Part shown: positions 24,064 to 35,751 of the stretch, in pieces | Position numbering within the stretch: the first letter of the stretch is position 1 | How the letters are laid out: every line of letters begins with the position of its first letter | Assembly (NCBI GenBank): GCA_009733575.1 | Contig: ML769456.1 | Location: forward strand, 62,001-126,000 | DNA from: Gymnopus androsaceus JB14 | Taxonomy: Eukaryota; Basidiomycota; Agaricomycetes; Agaricales; Omphalotaceae | Direction of reading: 5' to 3' | Length of the DNA: 64,000 nucleotides | Made by a program: the position numbers and the translations under genes | The notes under the pieces: model-generated | What the model saw: only the letters and a program-made list of their open reading frames with translations | Database searches by the model: none | What the model was told of the DNA's origin: nothing

Positions 24064-25040
24064 CGACCAAAGTACCTTGAAAGAAAGAAGATAAAAATTT
24101 GAATTGCGGTTCAATCTGGCCCGGAATGCCGCCGGGCCAAAGCTGAGGCTCTCGATCGGTGTCTTAAATTTAACTTCTGCAACCTTCCTTCCTAATTCAA
24201 GCTTCCAATTCCGATGCGACTCTCTTCAATTGTACATGCCTCGGAGCACTTTGGCCGCGCCACCTATCAATAACAATCCTTACCTCAAGACAGAAGCGTG
24301 TTCTCAATGCTATGTACATCCGGAGGAGCGGACTCGGAGGGTCATATCCAGCGTGCTTTCAAGTAAAGTCTTTCATGACAGGAAATGCGAACTAGGAACA
24401 CGCTAGTATGTTGAATAGGCCGCAAGATAGCTGCCGTTCATTCCTCCTGTTTCATTCTGTTACATATTAAACAGCGCCGGCTTAGAGCTGTTATGCCTCG
24501 ATGTCAGGCTCAAGGACGTGGAAGCCAAGTGGAAGCTATGTGGAAATAACGGCAAATTACAGCAAATTACTCGGCTTTCCACTCGTTACTGACACAACAC
24601 GATTATGTTCTCGGGCTTCCGGCTCACATGTCTTTACATGAAGATCTCCTTTTCGGTCGATTTCTCCTTTTGTAGCTACCATCGCCTTGACCACATCGGA
24701 TCTTTGTGAGAAACTCAACCGAGACAATGCGTTGTATATAAGGCACGAGAACAAAAATACCTCCTCGATCACTACCCCGAGCACTCCCTCCTCGAGCACC
24801 CAGTCTCGAGAATAGCTTCAGGCTTCGGACCCCTCCTTTGCGATAAACCATTTTATCGACTCTCGATAATTATATCTTCTGCTCATCCCGATAATTTATC
24901 TTGAGCACCATTTCAGGGGTCGCTGTCAGAGTCTTGGATCGGGATCGTCTAGTAGCTGCATCATCGTCGTCATATTTGCTGTTCGCCTGACTAGCAGAGC
25001 GTATTAAAGCATACACCGCACGAAAACAGCTTCCGCATCA
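24064..25040. other. Intergenic region, no gene seen
   Basis: About 980 bp hold the divergent 5' regions of ECM16 and the membrane protein at 25041. The short frames present (for example 24229-24406 plus, 24557-24851 minus) show no domain or exon pattern. A TATATAAG box lies at about 24735, some 300 bp upstream of the plus-strand start. Confidence 0.5.
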
Positions 25041-25846
25041 ATGAAGCTGCTCCCTATTGCCCTTCCTTGTGCTTTCTTCTGTCTTTGTGGCACTCATGCT
25101 GCCTACCTTTCCATCGAGAACCATTCGAAACCCTGGACAAGTTTCCAGGATATAACTCTCTCTGCGAACGAGGGCCTTTTATTAGCCCTTCCGATTCACG
25201 ACATGGATTCGCACTATCTGTGCGACGTCGTGATTGAGAACCAGGCTTTCCAGATTTCTGTTCATTCTGAGAGGTATGTGTGTGTCGCAGCATCATGGAT
25301 CGAGTAATGCTGTAACTGTTCCTCTAGCCCAGATAACTGGATAGCCACCCCAATGGTTGAAAGGAGCCTCCCTCAAGGTATGTGAAATAAAGCGGCTGCT
25401 GTCTAGACCTCAATGTAACCGACCTTCGCAACAGAATACGTTACTCTTATTAATGAACATCTCACAACGAGTGCTGGCCTGCCAACACGACCACGTTCAA
25501 CCGTGCACATTCCTCTCCCCCGTTAAACGTTGCTCCAATAATATCATGCAAACCGTGTCCTATCAATCAACAATCTAGCTCCGTTTTGCAGCAAAGAATA
25601 GGGTTCATGCATGTTATCGATCTTCTGAGCATCGTTGGGGTGGGATTCCTTGCTGCTGCAGCGACAGGTGTTGCGGCTCTATTCCGACGTCATGATCATC
25701 TGAAGAGATCGGGAAGAATTATCAATATGAAGTCTTGCACTCCGCCACAGTGGGGCCGACTGGACCACTTTCATGAAAGACCATCGATGGATAATCATGA
25801 TGAGACAGAATACGTTTTCAATTATATCAGAAACAAACTTGGGTAG
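25041..25846 (+). CDS. Secreted/type I membrane protein of unknown function
   Basis: Not recognised. Exon 1 begins with a clear signal peptide (MKLLPIALPCAFFCLCGTHA). A small ectodomain follows (YLSIENHSKPWTSFQDITLS, HYLCDVVIENQAFQISVH). With introns at about 25275-25327, 25380-25436 and 25481-25589 (donor GTGCAC, weak) the frame runs into IDLLSIVGVGFLAAAATGVA, a membrane helix followed by LFRRHDHLKR. The cytosolic tail ends EYVFNYIRNKLG. The product would be about 200 residues: ectodomain, one helix, short tail. The exon model is mine and the last intron is the least certain. Confidence 0.5.
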
Positions 25847-26066
25847 AAGGGAGGTCCGAGGAGCTGATTCATAATATGTACGCCTTTGTATTTTATGGGT
25901 TTTGGTTGTTGTATGTAGAGTTGAGCTCTTTGTAATTTTGCTATCTGTACATTATATTGCTGCAATGTATCAGCTACTCGTGCGTTACTACTCATTCATC
26001 CCATGGTCAGGAACGTGTCATCCGGATGCAGAATTATCGGGAGTGTTTCTCCACATACGGCAACAT

Positions 26067-28567
26067 TCACTCCGAGCCCACATTCGATGGTTCATCACTA
26101 GTGAGTGGGCCTGCGTATTTACGCCGTCCGTCTATCAGAGCAGCGAGAATCAGCAGGGGAACCTCGAGCTCAGTAATTGAGCACCCACCGATGATGTACC
26201 AAATAGCACTGACCACAGCGAACCCCAAAAAGATTACAGACGCGTAATCTGCAACGTCTGTTCAGCACGGGTAACAGAGAACAATATGCAGAAGGAATAT
26301 GAATAATAGGGGGACGTACTCATGTCAGACTGCTGTACGGGAACGGATACCGGCATAGCCATGATGATAATCTCGAAAACCGCCCAAAGTACCGCTATTG
26401 TATTGAGTGGATATCCCCATAACCCCAACGAGAACGGGGCACCTTTCATAGAGTGGCGTCCTTCTAAAAGTAGTAACAGAATTGGTATGACAAAACTCGC
26501 ATTAAAGCACATGACGGAGACAGCAATAAAGGAGTTGAAGGCTGCTGTGGAACCTAGATAAGTACACCCGAGAGCGAGTTGCACGAGTGCCGAGAGGATG
26601 TATGCGTTAACTGGTGTGTCTGACAGTCGTGCATGACCAAGGCGGGAGAATACATGGTGGAAGGGAACAGCTCTGTCGCGAGCAAGAGCCCAAGTTGCTC
26701 GGGAGGTGGCACAGGTGATCGAGAGGGAGCACAGAATCGCCACGCCAAAAACTGGAAAACATGAGTATGTATATGCGGCATTTTCAAACAAAATTAACAA
26801 ACCAATAATCCACTGGTCAGACGAAGGTCAGCATAAGGTCAGCATGTGCTCCAAGAGCAATCCTTGAGTGCATACCAGTCCAAACCCGCCAGCTTTCGAG
26901 CCCATTATTAACTGAAAGAGTAACGCCGTGGGCTGACCATCTGGAGCTAGGAAATGAGAGCTTCCTCAGCAGCCAGAACTCTCATGTATTGCATTTTCTA
27001 CGTACCTGCTAACAAGGCCGATATATCTGGTAGCGTGAACAGGATCGGAAGGAGGTATACGACGCCTAGTAAACACCCGGTGGGTACCGACCATATCATG
27101 GCTCTTGGTATATTGACCGAAGGTTCGTGCACTTCTTCAGCCATGGTTGCGACTATAGATATAAGGCGCGAAATGAAATAATGTTAGAACACGGCTCGAA
27201 GAGGTTCAAGAAAGAATTACTTACTACATGGGACGCCGAGAAATGTATATGCTCCCTATAAGCGCGGTCGGTGGCACGCAATCAATTTAGACAGTCAATC
27301 CAACCGAGTAGAACGTACTGGGTACAAGCCGATGAAGAACGCCCATCCAGGCGTCCAGCCAGATTGCGAGGAAAAATTAGTCAAAGCGTAGGTTACTGAA
27401 TGGCGACCTTGAGCAGCCTTGACTGATAGACAGACGACGATCACTAAAAAACAGTATGAGATCTTTGCAGTCGTATAGGCAAACTCGTTGCTACTTACCG
27501 ATAGTTCCTAAAAAATTCCAAACAGCCGCTACGACCTATTGAAGTTGGGAAATTAAGTATTTAGGTCTTTAAACAATATTGCAATGCCTACGTCCAGAGA
27601 AGGCAATACATGGTCAAAAACGATCGCTATACTCGTTATAAGAACCACTACGAGCACAAAGATGAGATCTGAAAAAATCAGTTCGATATACTAGTGGCTG
27701 AGAAGCGTTTATCTTAAACTGACAATTTTGCCATGGAGTGGCTTCCCACTGGGAGAAGATATTGACGCCTGCTAGAATGAGTTGACTAATACCCTGAAAA
27801 ATGAGGGCATTAATCATTCGGCCACTCGACGGGGAAAAAGACACCCACAAAGGTAACGGAAAGAGTCACCACCCAATACCCAACCGTGACGAGCCAGCCG
27901 GTGATCCAAGATAATAGCAAACGGTACTGGTGAGGTGCCAACATATATGTCCAGAGATATGTGCCCGAGGATGATGGATATTGTGAGCTGATTTCGCCCA
28001 GAGACAACGCTACGGGGACGGGTGAATACTGCAGTCACGACGAAGCTGTTGAGGTGCCATAAGCGACTTCACGCAACAAAAAATTCGCGAACAAGACCAA
28101 CCTCCACAGTATTGTCGCGGGACCCCCGCTTAGTAGACTTGTTTGCAAAGGAGCTACGAGGCCATAGGCTACATGGGAATCGTCGAGCGAAGGTTATATT
28201 TCCGGGGTACTAATCGTAGCAGAAGACACCCACGTATAGCGAAGAGAGCTAGGATTTTTGCGAAAAGTTAATGGTAACTCAATCTCAACGATTTGCGACA
28301 TACACACTGTCACTGTAGTATCTTGTTAGTTAAGCAGCTGAAAAACGAGAAGGCTTTTTACGAACTAAACAGCATATGGTAGAATCCCCGCCTCTAGTAT
28401 GTGCCAAGTCAGCACAAGATATAACGCACACTGTCATAGAAGACCAACGCGAGTCAGTTCTTGTCGAGAGTCATTTGGCTTGGTATTTCTCGCCCAGCTG
28501 AAGAATCAGTAGTCTCCGAAGAGCTTTGCTCGGATAGTTGTTGAGGGATTCTTGGTTCTTCAGGCAT
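26067..28567 (-). CDS. Amino-acid/GABA permease (APC superfamily), apparent frameshift
   Basis: Twelve-helix plasma-membrane permease of the APC family. Recognisable pieces in order: GGPATILWSFVVTAVFT, then SLGEISSQYPSSSGTYLWTY, LLSWITGWLVTVGYWVVTLS, QLILAGVNIF, SIAIVFDHVLPSLD, WAFFIGLYP, TMAEEVHEPSVNIPRAMIWS, AILCSLSITCATSRATWALA with RDRAVPFHHV, DTPVNAYILSALVQLALG, SLGLWGYPLNTIAVLWAVFE, and a last exon GRRKYAGPLTSDEPSN. The family-typical join TAVFT-RP-VALSLGEI needs one base less in the G-run 28014-28017; as written the frame shifts there. The N-terminal exons (start proposed at 28567, MPEEPRIPQQ) could not be joined confidently. About ten introns. The substrate is not determinable. Confidence 0.8.
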
Positions 28568-29027
28568 GGCGGTCACAATTTCGAGTTAAGGTTCGCAATA
28601 TTATATACTTCTGGTGGACAATGACGCTAGGAGCGATGATACTTTCTGGTGGATAATGACACTTGGAGTGATGCTCTGCGCCAAACAGCGGCGCCCAACC
28701 GAAGAGCTAAGAACTAGGATTTATGTTCGGAGATAAACCTAATCGCAACCGTGGCATTCGGAAGTTTGCATTGGGAAGAGAGAGGCTGGCTAGCTAAATG
28801 CCCCTGAATCAGAATTACATACAGATGGCGTTGGAGACAGATGGCGTTGGAGAAAGCTAGAGTTGAAAGGAAGAAAATAAGCGCCCAGCTTCGCCGCGTC
28901 TTGAGTGCTTGATGAGCGCGTCCCAAAATCATCATGTGTTAAAAACGCCGGCTTCGGGCAAACTCTCAGCGAATAAATACAGTGGAACTTGCCTGGAACC
29001 GCCATCACCTCCTGCTTTCACCAAATA
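28568..29027. promoter_or_regulatory. Divergent upstream region permease / thiolase with short tandem repeats
   Basis: 460 bp. It contains a diverged ~33-bp tandem pair (28606-28638 and 28640-28673, with CTGGTGGA-AATGAC in common) and a perfect 16-bp tandem duplication ACAGATGGCGTTGGAG (28821-28836, 28837-28852). No coding signal. Confidence 0.6.
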
Positions 29028-30654
29028 ATGTCTTCAGCCAAAGCCAAGATTCTCGAGAAAAACGATGAGGATGTTGTGATTTGTTGTGCTGTTCGTTCTC
29101 CTATAACCAAGGCGCGTCCCCCCCCTAGCGACATTTAGCATTCCTTACCTTACTAACTCCTTTAATTTCACAGGCTAAGAAAGGTGGTTTCAAAGAGGTC
29201 AGACCAGAGGAGATCCTTATGAACGTGCTGAAGCACACCTACACTTCTACCAAACTGGACCCCGCACTCATCGAAGACATTATTGTGGGGAATAGTCGCA
29301 GCACCCCGGAAAGAATATACTGATGATGTATATTATATAGGTTGGAAATGTGCTTCCACCATCCGGTGGAGCTACTACGGCTCGTATGGCTGCATTGGCT
29401 GCGGGAATTCCGGTCTCCACGCCTATTTCTACTATCAACAGACAGTGCTCGAGCGGTCTCACTGCAGTAAACCAAATCGCAAATAGCATTCGTTCCGGAC
29501 AGATTGACATTGGTATCGGTGGGTGATTTATCGTTATTTGTCTACCTTTCATCGCTTACTCCGGTTTGTTTATTTCAGGTGCCGGTGTCGAATCGATGAC
29601 TTTTGGCTACGGTGCTGTCGCGAAGAAGGCTGACGCGTACTCTGAGGCGGTCCTCGAAAGTCAGGAAGCCGAGGACTGTCTCATCCCCATGGGTATCACA
29701 TCCGAGAACGTCGCCTCCGACTATGGCATCTCACGAGAAGCCCAAGATGGTCAGTATGCATTTTATCTCATATTACCGAGTTTGAACTTTCTGTATTCAG
29801 AGTTTGCGGCTCTTTCCTTCCAAAAAGCCTCAGCAGCTCAAAAAGCAAACCTCTTTGCACCGGAAATCCTTCCCATACGCGTCATAGTGGCGACGCCTAG
29901 TGGTGGGAAGCAATTTCTTGTCGAACACGACGATGGGGTTAGAGACAGAGTGACCAAGGAAAGTCTGAGCAAGCTCAAGCCGGCGTTTAGCAAGACTGGT
30001 TCGACGCATGCTGGTAATGCTTCCCAGGTATCGGATGGGGCTGCTGCTGTGCTTTTAGCAAGACGGAGCGTCGCGAAAAAGCTTGGACTACCTATCCTCG
30101 GCAAGTTCGTCGCTGCACAGGCTATTGGTGTCCCCCCAAGAGTTATGGGTGTAGGGCCCGCATACGCTATTCCTCATGTAAAATTCAATCGAATTTATTC
30201 GGGTATCGATGGCTAATGTAATCTTTTCTAGGTCCTCAAAAAGACCGGTCTCTCGCTTTCAGATATCGACTTTTTCGAAATCAATGAAGCGTTTGCGTCG
30301 CAAGCTCTCTACTGCTGCGAGAAACTTGGTATCCCCTGGAAGGAGAACGCTGGTGGCAAGGCCAAGGTCAACCGCTGGGGAGGTGCCATTGCCCTTGGTC
30401 ACCCTCTTGGATGCAGTAGGTCCATTGTTATTATTTTAGTTCTTAGTCGCACTACTGTGAAGAGAGCTCTCTTCCCGTTCAATTATCTGCTAGTCGTCAT
30501 ATATATCACTGATACATCCTTTTCCGTAGCCGGTGCCCGCCAAATCGCGACCGGGTTCAACATCGCAAAGCACGACAACGAAAAGGTGTTCGTTACGAGT
30601 ATGTGTATCGGGAGTGGGATGGGTATGGCAGGGATTTTCGTTAACGAACAGTAG
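29028..30654 (+). CDS. POT1: 3-ketoacyl-CoA thiolase (acetyl-CoA acyltransferase)
   Basis: Cleaves 3-ketoacyl-CoA to acetyl-CoA in fatty-acid beta-oxidation. The active-site Cys lies in NRQCSSGLTA. Further signatures are GAGVESMTFG, HAGNASQVSDGAAAVLLARR, FEINEAFASQALYC (catalytic His/Asn block), WGGAIALGHPLGCTGARQ, and the C-terminal MCIGSGMGMAGIF with the second catalytic Cys. About 418 residues and five introns; all junctions keep frame. Unlike yeast Pot1, no PTS2-type N-terminal signal is seen (MSSAKAKILEKNDEDVVICC), an in-frame stop lies upstream, and the C-terminus VNEQ is not a PTS1. Orthology to POT1 rather than a cytosolic acetoacetyl-CoA thiolase rests on the N-terminal EDVVI and RPEEILMNVL similarity. 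Confidence 0.9.
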
Positions 30655-31402
30655 TGAGCAGAAGACCATAACAAATTAAATAAGGTATGCAAGTTACTGT
30701 GGACGGAATATTACAAAAGGATTATCGTCGGCGCCAGTCCGTATGGTTGTTGGAAGATGTACCATTTTGTATATTAAGTAGTGTATAAATATGTAGTTTC
30801 ATTATTCCTTTATCCATCCGTTGGCCCTCCGCGTCGCAAGAGAGGTTGTTTTCGGTTTGCAACTCCAGCCTACCTTCCGTGTGTTAAATAGGCCTCTGAG
30901 CTTGCGTAGGATGGTGTAGCGATTGTTGTAAAGAGACATACCCAGATTGGCAGACTGAGGGAACAGAATCGCTAAGATGCATTGAATAGGTAGATAATCG
31001 TCGCAAGTTCAGTATGTAGCTGGGATTGGCCATTATAAGCAACGGGATTTTAGATAAGACCAGCACTGCTCCTGCAGCCTGCTTGAAAATTATAAGGACC
31101 TGTTTCAAACTCTGACTGTTTCGCTCGAATTTTTGCATTTCGTCCTTGGCGGGGAGGTGCACAGAGAGGCCTTTTAATATCCTACTTATAAACCGACGAA
31201 AAGCTCTGGATAGACTGACAGCTTGGGTCAGAGCTCTCAAGAAGAAGAGGAGAACAAGCGCTGGTATACCGAGAGTCGACGAGCGCTTAGTACCTTCATC
31301 TCTTGCCTCCATTATCCGGGATAATCCGCCTGATTCAAGCATCTACAGTCTACTGTGCATTTAATTCTTATGATACACGATTAGAATCATCCTGGACGAA
31401 GC
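30655..31402. other. Intergenic region, contains one uncertain minus-strand frame
   Basis: Holds the thiolase 3' end and the uncertain gene at 30884-31342. No repeat or RNA gene was seen. Confidence 0.4.
30884..31342 (-). CDS. Hypothetical protein, possible membrane segments
   Basis: A 152-codon open frame with ATG start, 60 bp head-to-head with the TRAF-type gene. It begins MLESGGLSRIMEARDEG, then a hydrophobic helix STLGIPALVLLFFLRALTQ, a basic amphipathic stretch and a second hydrophobic run GAVLVLSKIPLLIM. The C-terminal third looks less protein-like and may be read-through of an intron. I do not recognise a family. It could be a chance frame. Confidence 0.3.
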   Translation of the reverse strand: MLESGGLSRIMEARDEGTKRSSTLGIPALVLLFFLRALTQAVSLSRAFRRFISRILKGLSVHLPAKDEMQKFERNSQSLKQVLIIFKQAAGAVLVLSKIPLLIMANPSYILNLRRLSTYSMHLSDSVPSVCQSGYVSLQQSLHHPTQAQRPI

Positions 31403-33157
31403 ATGAACTCCCTCACATATGTCGACCCTCCGAACCAGAACTTGGTTAGCCCTTTCCTTAATTATATTTTTGTATTTTCCTTATGCCTTCCAGGTTTGTT
31501 GTATATGTAGGTAGGGAATTTTCTCTGCGAATTATTTTTCCGCTAAGATGTGTCGATTAGAATGCCCTTTGTGGATCCTTGCACGAATAAGACGTGCTCT
31601 CATACGTTCTGTCGGGAATGCATTGTCCAGTCCCTCATCAGGCACTCGCCGCAATGTCCTATTGATAGGTCTCCTCTTCGAATGGAAGATATATGTCCTG
31701 CAGATCCTATTGTCCGTTCTGTAAGTGATTTCTCGAAGCCCCGTCTGTATTATTGGATCTCATTTTCGCAGTTGGTAGATGAGTTGCTGGTCAAATGCTC
31801 TAACGAGTCTGCCGGGTGTTCGTACACTTGCCAACGACAGCTTCTCGATGTACATATCAAGAATGATTGTCTATACACTTTGGTACCGTGTAAAGATGGT
31901 TGCTCGCAGGAGGTGTGTAGAAAGGACAAGGATATGAATGTCTGTCCGCATACGCTGGTGAAATGCAAAGAATGTGAAGAGTCTGTAAGATCTGCCGATT
32001 TGGAGGTACGTCTGCTGTTCAAACTCTGTGAAGCCTGGCATCTAACACACTTTAATACTCAAAGACACACAATTCCAACTGCACCGGGAAATATTTCAAA
32101 TGCGAGGCTTGTGAAACTGAACATCCCTGCTCTGCGCGTGTAGAGCATGCTTCTTGCTGCTACGCTGTCCGAGTGAGATGCCCTCATGAACCTCATGGGT
32201 GCCCTTGGGAAGGTCGACGGAAAGATCTTCCAACTCATACATCAGCTTGCCCCTACGAAGCTATCAAGGGCTTTTTCGCAATCCACGATATTCAAAAAGC
32301 TGCTTTAAACGATGAGAACACACTTCTCAAGCACAAAATAGATACCTTGGAAAGCCAGCTACGAATTGCTCAGTTTGAGCTGCACTGCGCTGAGAGTGCT
32401 TTAGGACCTTGGTTCCGAAATTCCAGGTCCCGCTCCATTCCTCCGTCATCCCAGCTTCCAACGCAACTGCAGCCATCTAGCGCCTTCACTTCTCGACCAT
32501 CCATTTCCCCGACAGACGTATCTATCACACAGTATTTCCCAGACATGCCTGTTAATGATAGTTACGGACCTGCGTCTTATGCTCCTCCTGAAGATGAACT
32601 CTGGGCTTCCTTGCCTCCGGCACCCGAGCGACCGGAGCTTCCTTCTTCCATGCAATCCATGTCTCATCCGTGGAGTACCGAACAATGGAGTACCCAATCA
32701 AAATTGGCAAAGTAACTCCTACCTTCCGACGGGCACTCGATTAAACCAGAATGTCGTGGCTCCGCTTAACCTGAATACTACGCTCGAAGGCACGATGGAA
32801 GGTCTCCGAGAGTCTATTTCTGTTTTATCCACTTCGCTGGATTCACTTGGGCGAAGGAGCGATATTGCGCTGACCAACGAGACTCTGAGGCTTAACGAGG
32901 AGGTTATGTCGCTGAGGGTGACAATGCATGGGCTACGGATGCAGGTCTGTGTCTCTTCGGAATCGACTACTAACGAGTGCTAAAACTATCTTTCTTAGGT
33001 TCATACTATAATGATGGATCGTAATGCTCAAGTAACAGGGCATGGACCAGGAATCGAGCCTTTATTCATGCCACCTGATGGTCAATGGCCTAGTCCAATT
33101 CCGAACCGTCTATATGCCATGCAGAATGCCCCTCCGAATTCAATAACCAAATTGTAG
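31403..33157 (+). CDS. RING + TRAF-type zinc-finger protein, putative E3 ubiquitin ligase
   Basis: Starts MNSLTYVDPPNQNL. Two introns later the RING finger reads VCCICRMPFVDP, then CSHTFCRECIVQSL and QCPIDRSPL; the last metal ligand is Asp, as often in this family. TRAF-type zinc fingers follow: CSNESAGCSYTCQRQLLDVH, LVPCKDGCSQEVCRKD, HTLVKCKECEESV, CPHEPHGCPWEGRRKDLPTH. A coiled coil (NTLLKHKIDTLESQLRIAQF), a Pro/Ser-rich linker and a second helical part (RLNEEVMSLRVTMHGLRMQ) complete it. The middle needs either a 52-nt intron with weak donor (32661-32712) or a one-base correction to stay in frame. Substrates are unknown; RING/TRAF proteins of this kind act in the cytosol as ubiquitin ligases or scaffolds. 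Confidence 0.78.
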
Positions 33158-33381
33158 TAGTAGGCCCACACTGGGTAATGTACTTGTACTTCACAACCGT
33201 TGTATGTACTGTAGACTGGATTGTACTGTACAATGGAAATCGGACTAAGACTAGTGGCTGTGTAGTAACCCTTTACTCTTTACCTCCATGTTCGAATTTT
33301 TGTGCACCTCAAAAGGTTGACATTGTAACTCTCTTCACATTTATTTCGGAGATACATATCTCGGCGAGGATACTCGGGTAT

Positions 33382-35354
33382 ATGGGACCATCCCGGAACG
33401 ATACGACGGCATCATTGCTTGAGAAGGACCAGGAGGTGTGCTTGTTTTATACCTAGCTAATCGACCACATCTGACGCTCGTATTAGATTTCTAGGTTAAA
33501 ATTACAATTAAGGGCACATGCTGCCCGTACCTCTCTCATTCAAAGTCGTGTCATTGCCACGCAGAACGCACTGGATGCTCTACAGGTCTCTCACGACGAG
33601 GAATTGAGAGCGGAACAAAGCACAAATGAAAAGCTGAGACGGAAACTGCTCGCGTCTTATGGATACATCAAGTCGCTTAAGAAAGACAAAGATGATTTGT
33701 GCAATGCTGCCGCCTCATTTCTTCAAAGAGGTATGTAGAGGGAGATGGTGGTAATTGTGTTTTCATGATGCTCATATAGAACCACATTATGCATTCGTAG
33801 TACAAGAACCAAATTATGTCTGGCCACAATCGCAAATGCATATTTCGAGTCTAGTACTTGATGAACCCTCCCTTCCCAAACTGCATCGGAATCAGGACGT
33901 GTCGAAAGATTTTGACCATGACTTGATGATGTATGCTGCCAGCATGATAGAGGGGCTTGTGCGTCAGAGAGACTCCTGTGTGGAAGCCCATCGTCTACTC
34001 TCACAGAATGCGAGGGCACAAATAGCGGCCCTAGAAGCAGAGCTTGCCCATCGTGACTATGAGCTTGAAAAATGCATTTCGCATTGCTCAGACTGCCCCA
34101 ATTTACCACTTGAAAGGGATCCCATAATGCGAACCAAGTTTGAGCCTCTTCCCTCATTGGACCCTGCGGCAATGATGAAAGTAGCTCAACAGACGTCCGC
34201 GCGTCATATCACATTAGAGCTGGGGAACAAGCGGTTAAAAAGACGGGCAAGTTTTTGTATTCTCTCGTTCGATCAGATACTGACCCGCATGCAGCTCGAA
34301 GAGCTTAGACCGAATACATCAACAGCGGCAGCACCGGTACCTTTGGACACGCAACGCAAAGAGACGAGAAACCTCATGAAGAAGCTCCCGCCGACGATTC
34401 TGGATAACACGATTCGTATGGCCGTTAGAAATAACGCGCCTGAACCATCCCCGAGAAGCCCTGGTCAGGGGTCTCAATTGATAGCTCGAATGGATAGAGA
34501 GATCCAAGAACTGGGCCTTAAGGTCCAAGCATTCTCTTCCGAACGAGAACGTCTGCAGAAGATGATCTCCGAACAAGCCAGCGACCATCCGCATTCGGGT
34601 TCCAATTCTAAAAACCATCAGACTGAAACTGAAAGGTATGGTCTTGGAAACATTTACGCTGTTTGCTGCTTCTGATTACCATGTCTTTAGCTCCGACCAA
34701 CTTCCCTCAGAGCCGTCAGACAGTAGGAGCGTGCGGAACAAGCTCAGTGAGCAGTTTGAGGCTTCCTATGAAGCCAGCCTACAGCGAGAAAAGGCACTCA
34801 TCGAGGAAAACATGAAACTTGTTGGCATATTGCGTCAGTCGCAAGTATCGAATGCGACAGACAAGGACGAAAACTCCAAACCCCACTCTTCTCCAGTTCT
34901 TAGACCGGAACAAGATCCCTTACCAGGAGGCCTTCTAGATGTAGAAGATGGCGAAGTTTCCATGGAGCTGGCTACACCTCTCCTTCCCACCACATTCATC
35001 TCGCCCGCTCGATCTCGTCCGCCTAGCAGGTCGAGTTCTCTGAGACGTAACACCCCATCTTTCCAACTTTCCCCTGTACTGTTTGGGTCCAGTCTCTTTG
35101 GAGAAGCGCAGGCGCCATCGTCTCCGCGGTTTGAGCCTTCGTCATTGTCAATACCTCGGGCTGTTGACGAACTAGGGGACGTCGGACCCGATGAACATGA
35201 CTTGGATATGGAGGGACATCCTATCTCGGCCGAACTCGAAAGGCTTGCGAGCGAGCTGAATTCCGCTGGCCAGCAAGTGGCTAAAAGCGAGAAGGCGGTA
35301 AACGACCTGGCGAATCTTATGATTGATCTCGAACGGACAAACTTCAAATCTTGA
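33382..35354 (+). CDS. Coiled-coil protein of unknown function
   Basis: Not recognised. Starts MGPSRNDTTASLLEKDQE. Splicing to the acceptor before ISRLKLQLRAHAARTSL gives a long coiled coil (EQSTNEKLRRKLLASYGYIK). Further coils follow (ARAQIAALEAELAHRDYELE; MDREIQELGLKVQAFSSERE; ASLQREKALIEENMKLVGIL). A Ser/Pro-rich region has SPARSRPPSRSSSLRR, and a last coil (ELERLASELNSAGQQVAKSE) ends NFKS. About 560 residues and four introns. No enzyme motif, membrane segment or NLS stands out. The composition suits a scaffold or cytoskeletal adaptor, but that is inference. It follows the TRAF-type gene by about 225 bp on the same strand. Confidence 0.7.
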
Positions 35355-35751
35355 TTCTCTTTTTATTTGGTCGGTATATTGTAGCATTTCTCCCTCTCCC
35401 TTGTTGTCGAACTTGGCTGTCTGTTTATCGATGCTCATTTACGTGTAGCTTGTATATATCTGTATCTATATATCTATGTAGTGTATCTTCTTGCTCGTCC
35501 TTATAGAATTTATACGTTGTTGTAGTCACCATAATCTATCTGTACATAGGATTTTTCTTGGTTATTTCTCGAATCTACTTTATATCTCGTTTATGTTTAT
35601 CGATTATCCACAATGGAAAGGTTTCAAAGATAATATAATCATAGATACATGAGTAGTGTCTACATACTTCAGTCTCGGGTGGATTAATTCCTATCGAATT
35701 GGAACGCAGCATCAGCAAAACGAAAGTGGTCATGAAAGAAATAGCGAAGAC
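35355..35751. other. Convergent 3' region
   Basis: About 400 bp of T-rich and TATA-like low-complexity DNA between the coiled-coil gene and the 3' end of MTU1. It presumably holds both 3' untranslated regions. Nothing else seen. Confidence 0.5.

Noticed and set aside
25041..30654. Secondary-metabolite or catabolic gene cluster (membrane protein, permease, thiolase)
   Set aside because: No backbone enzyme, tailoring enzymes or pathway regulator nearby; the thiolase is a housekeeping beta-oxidation enzyme.
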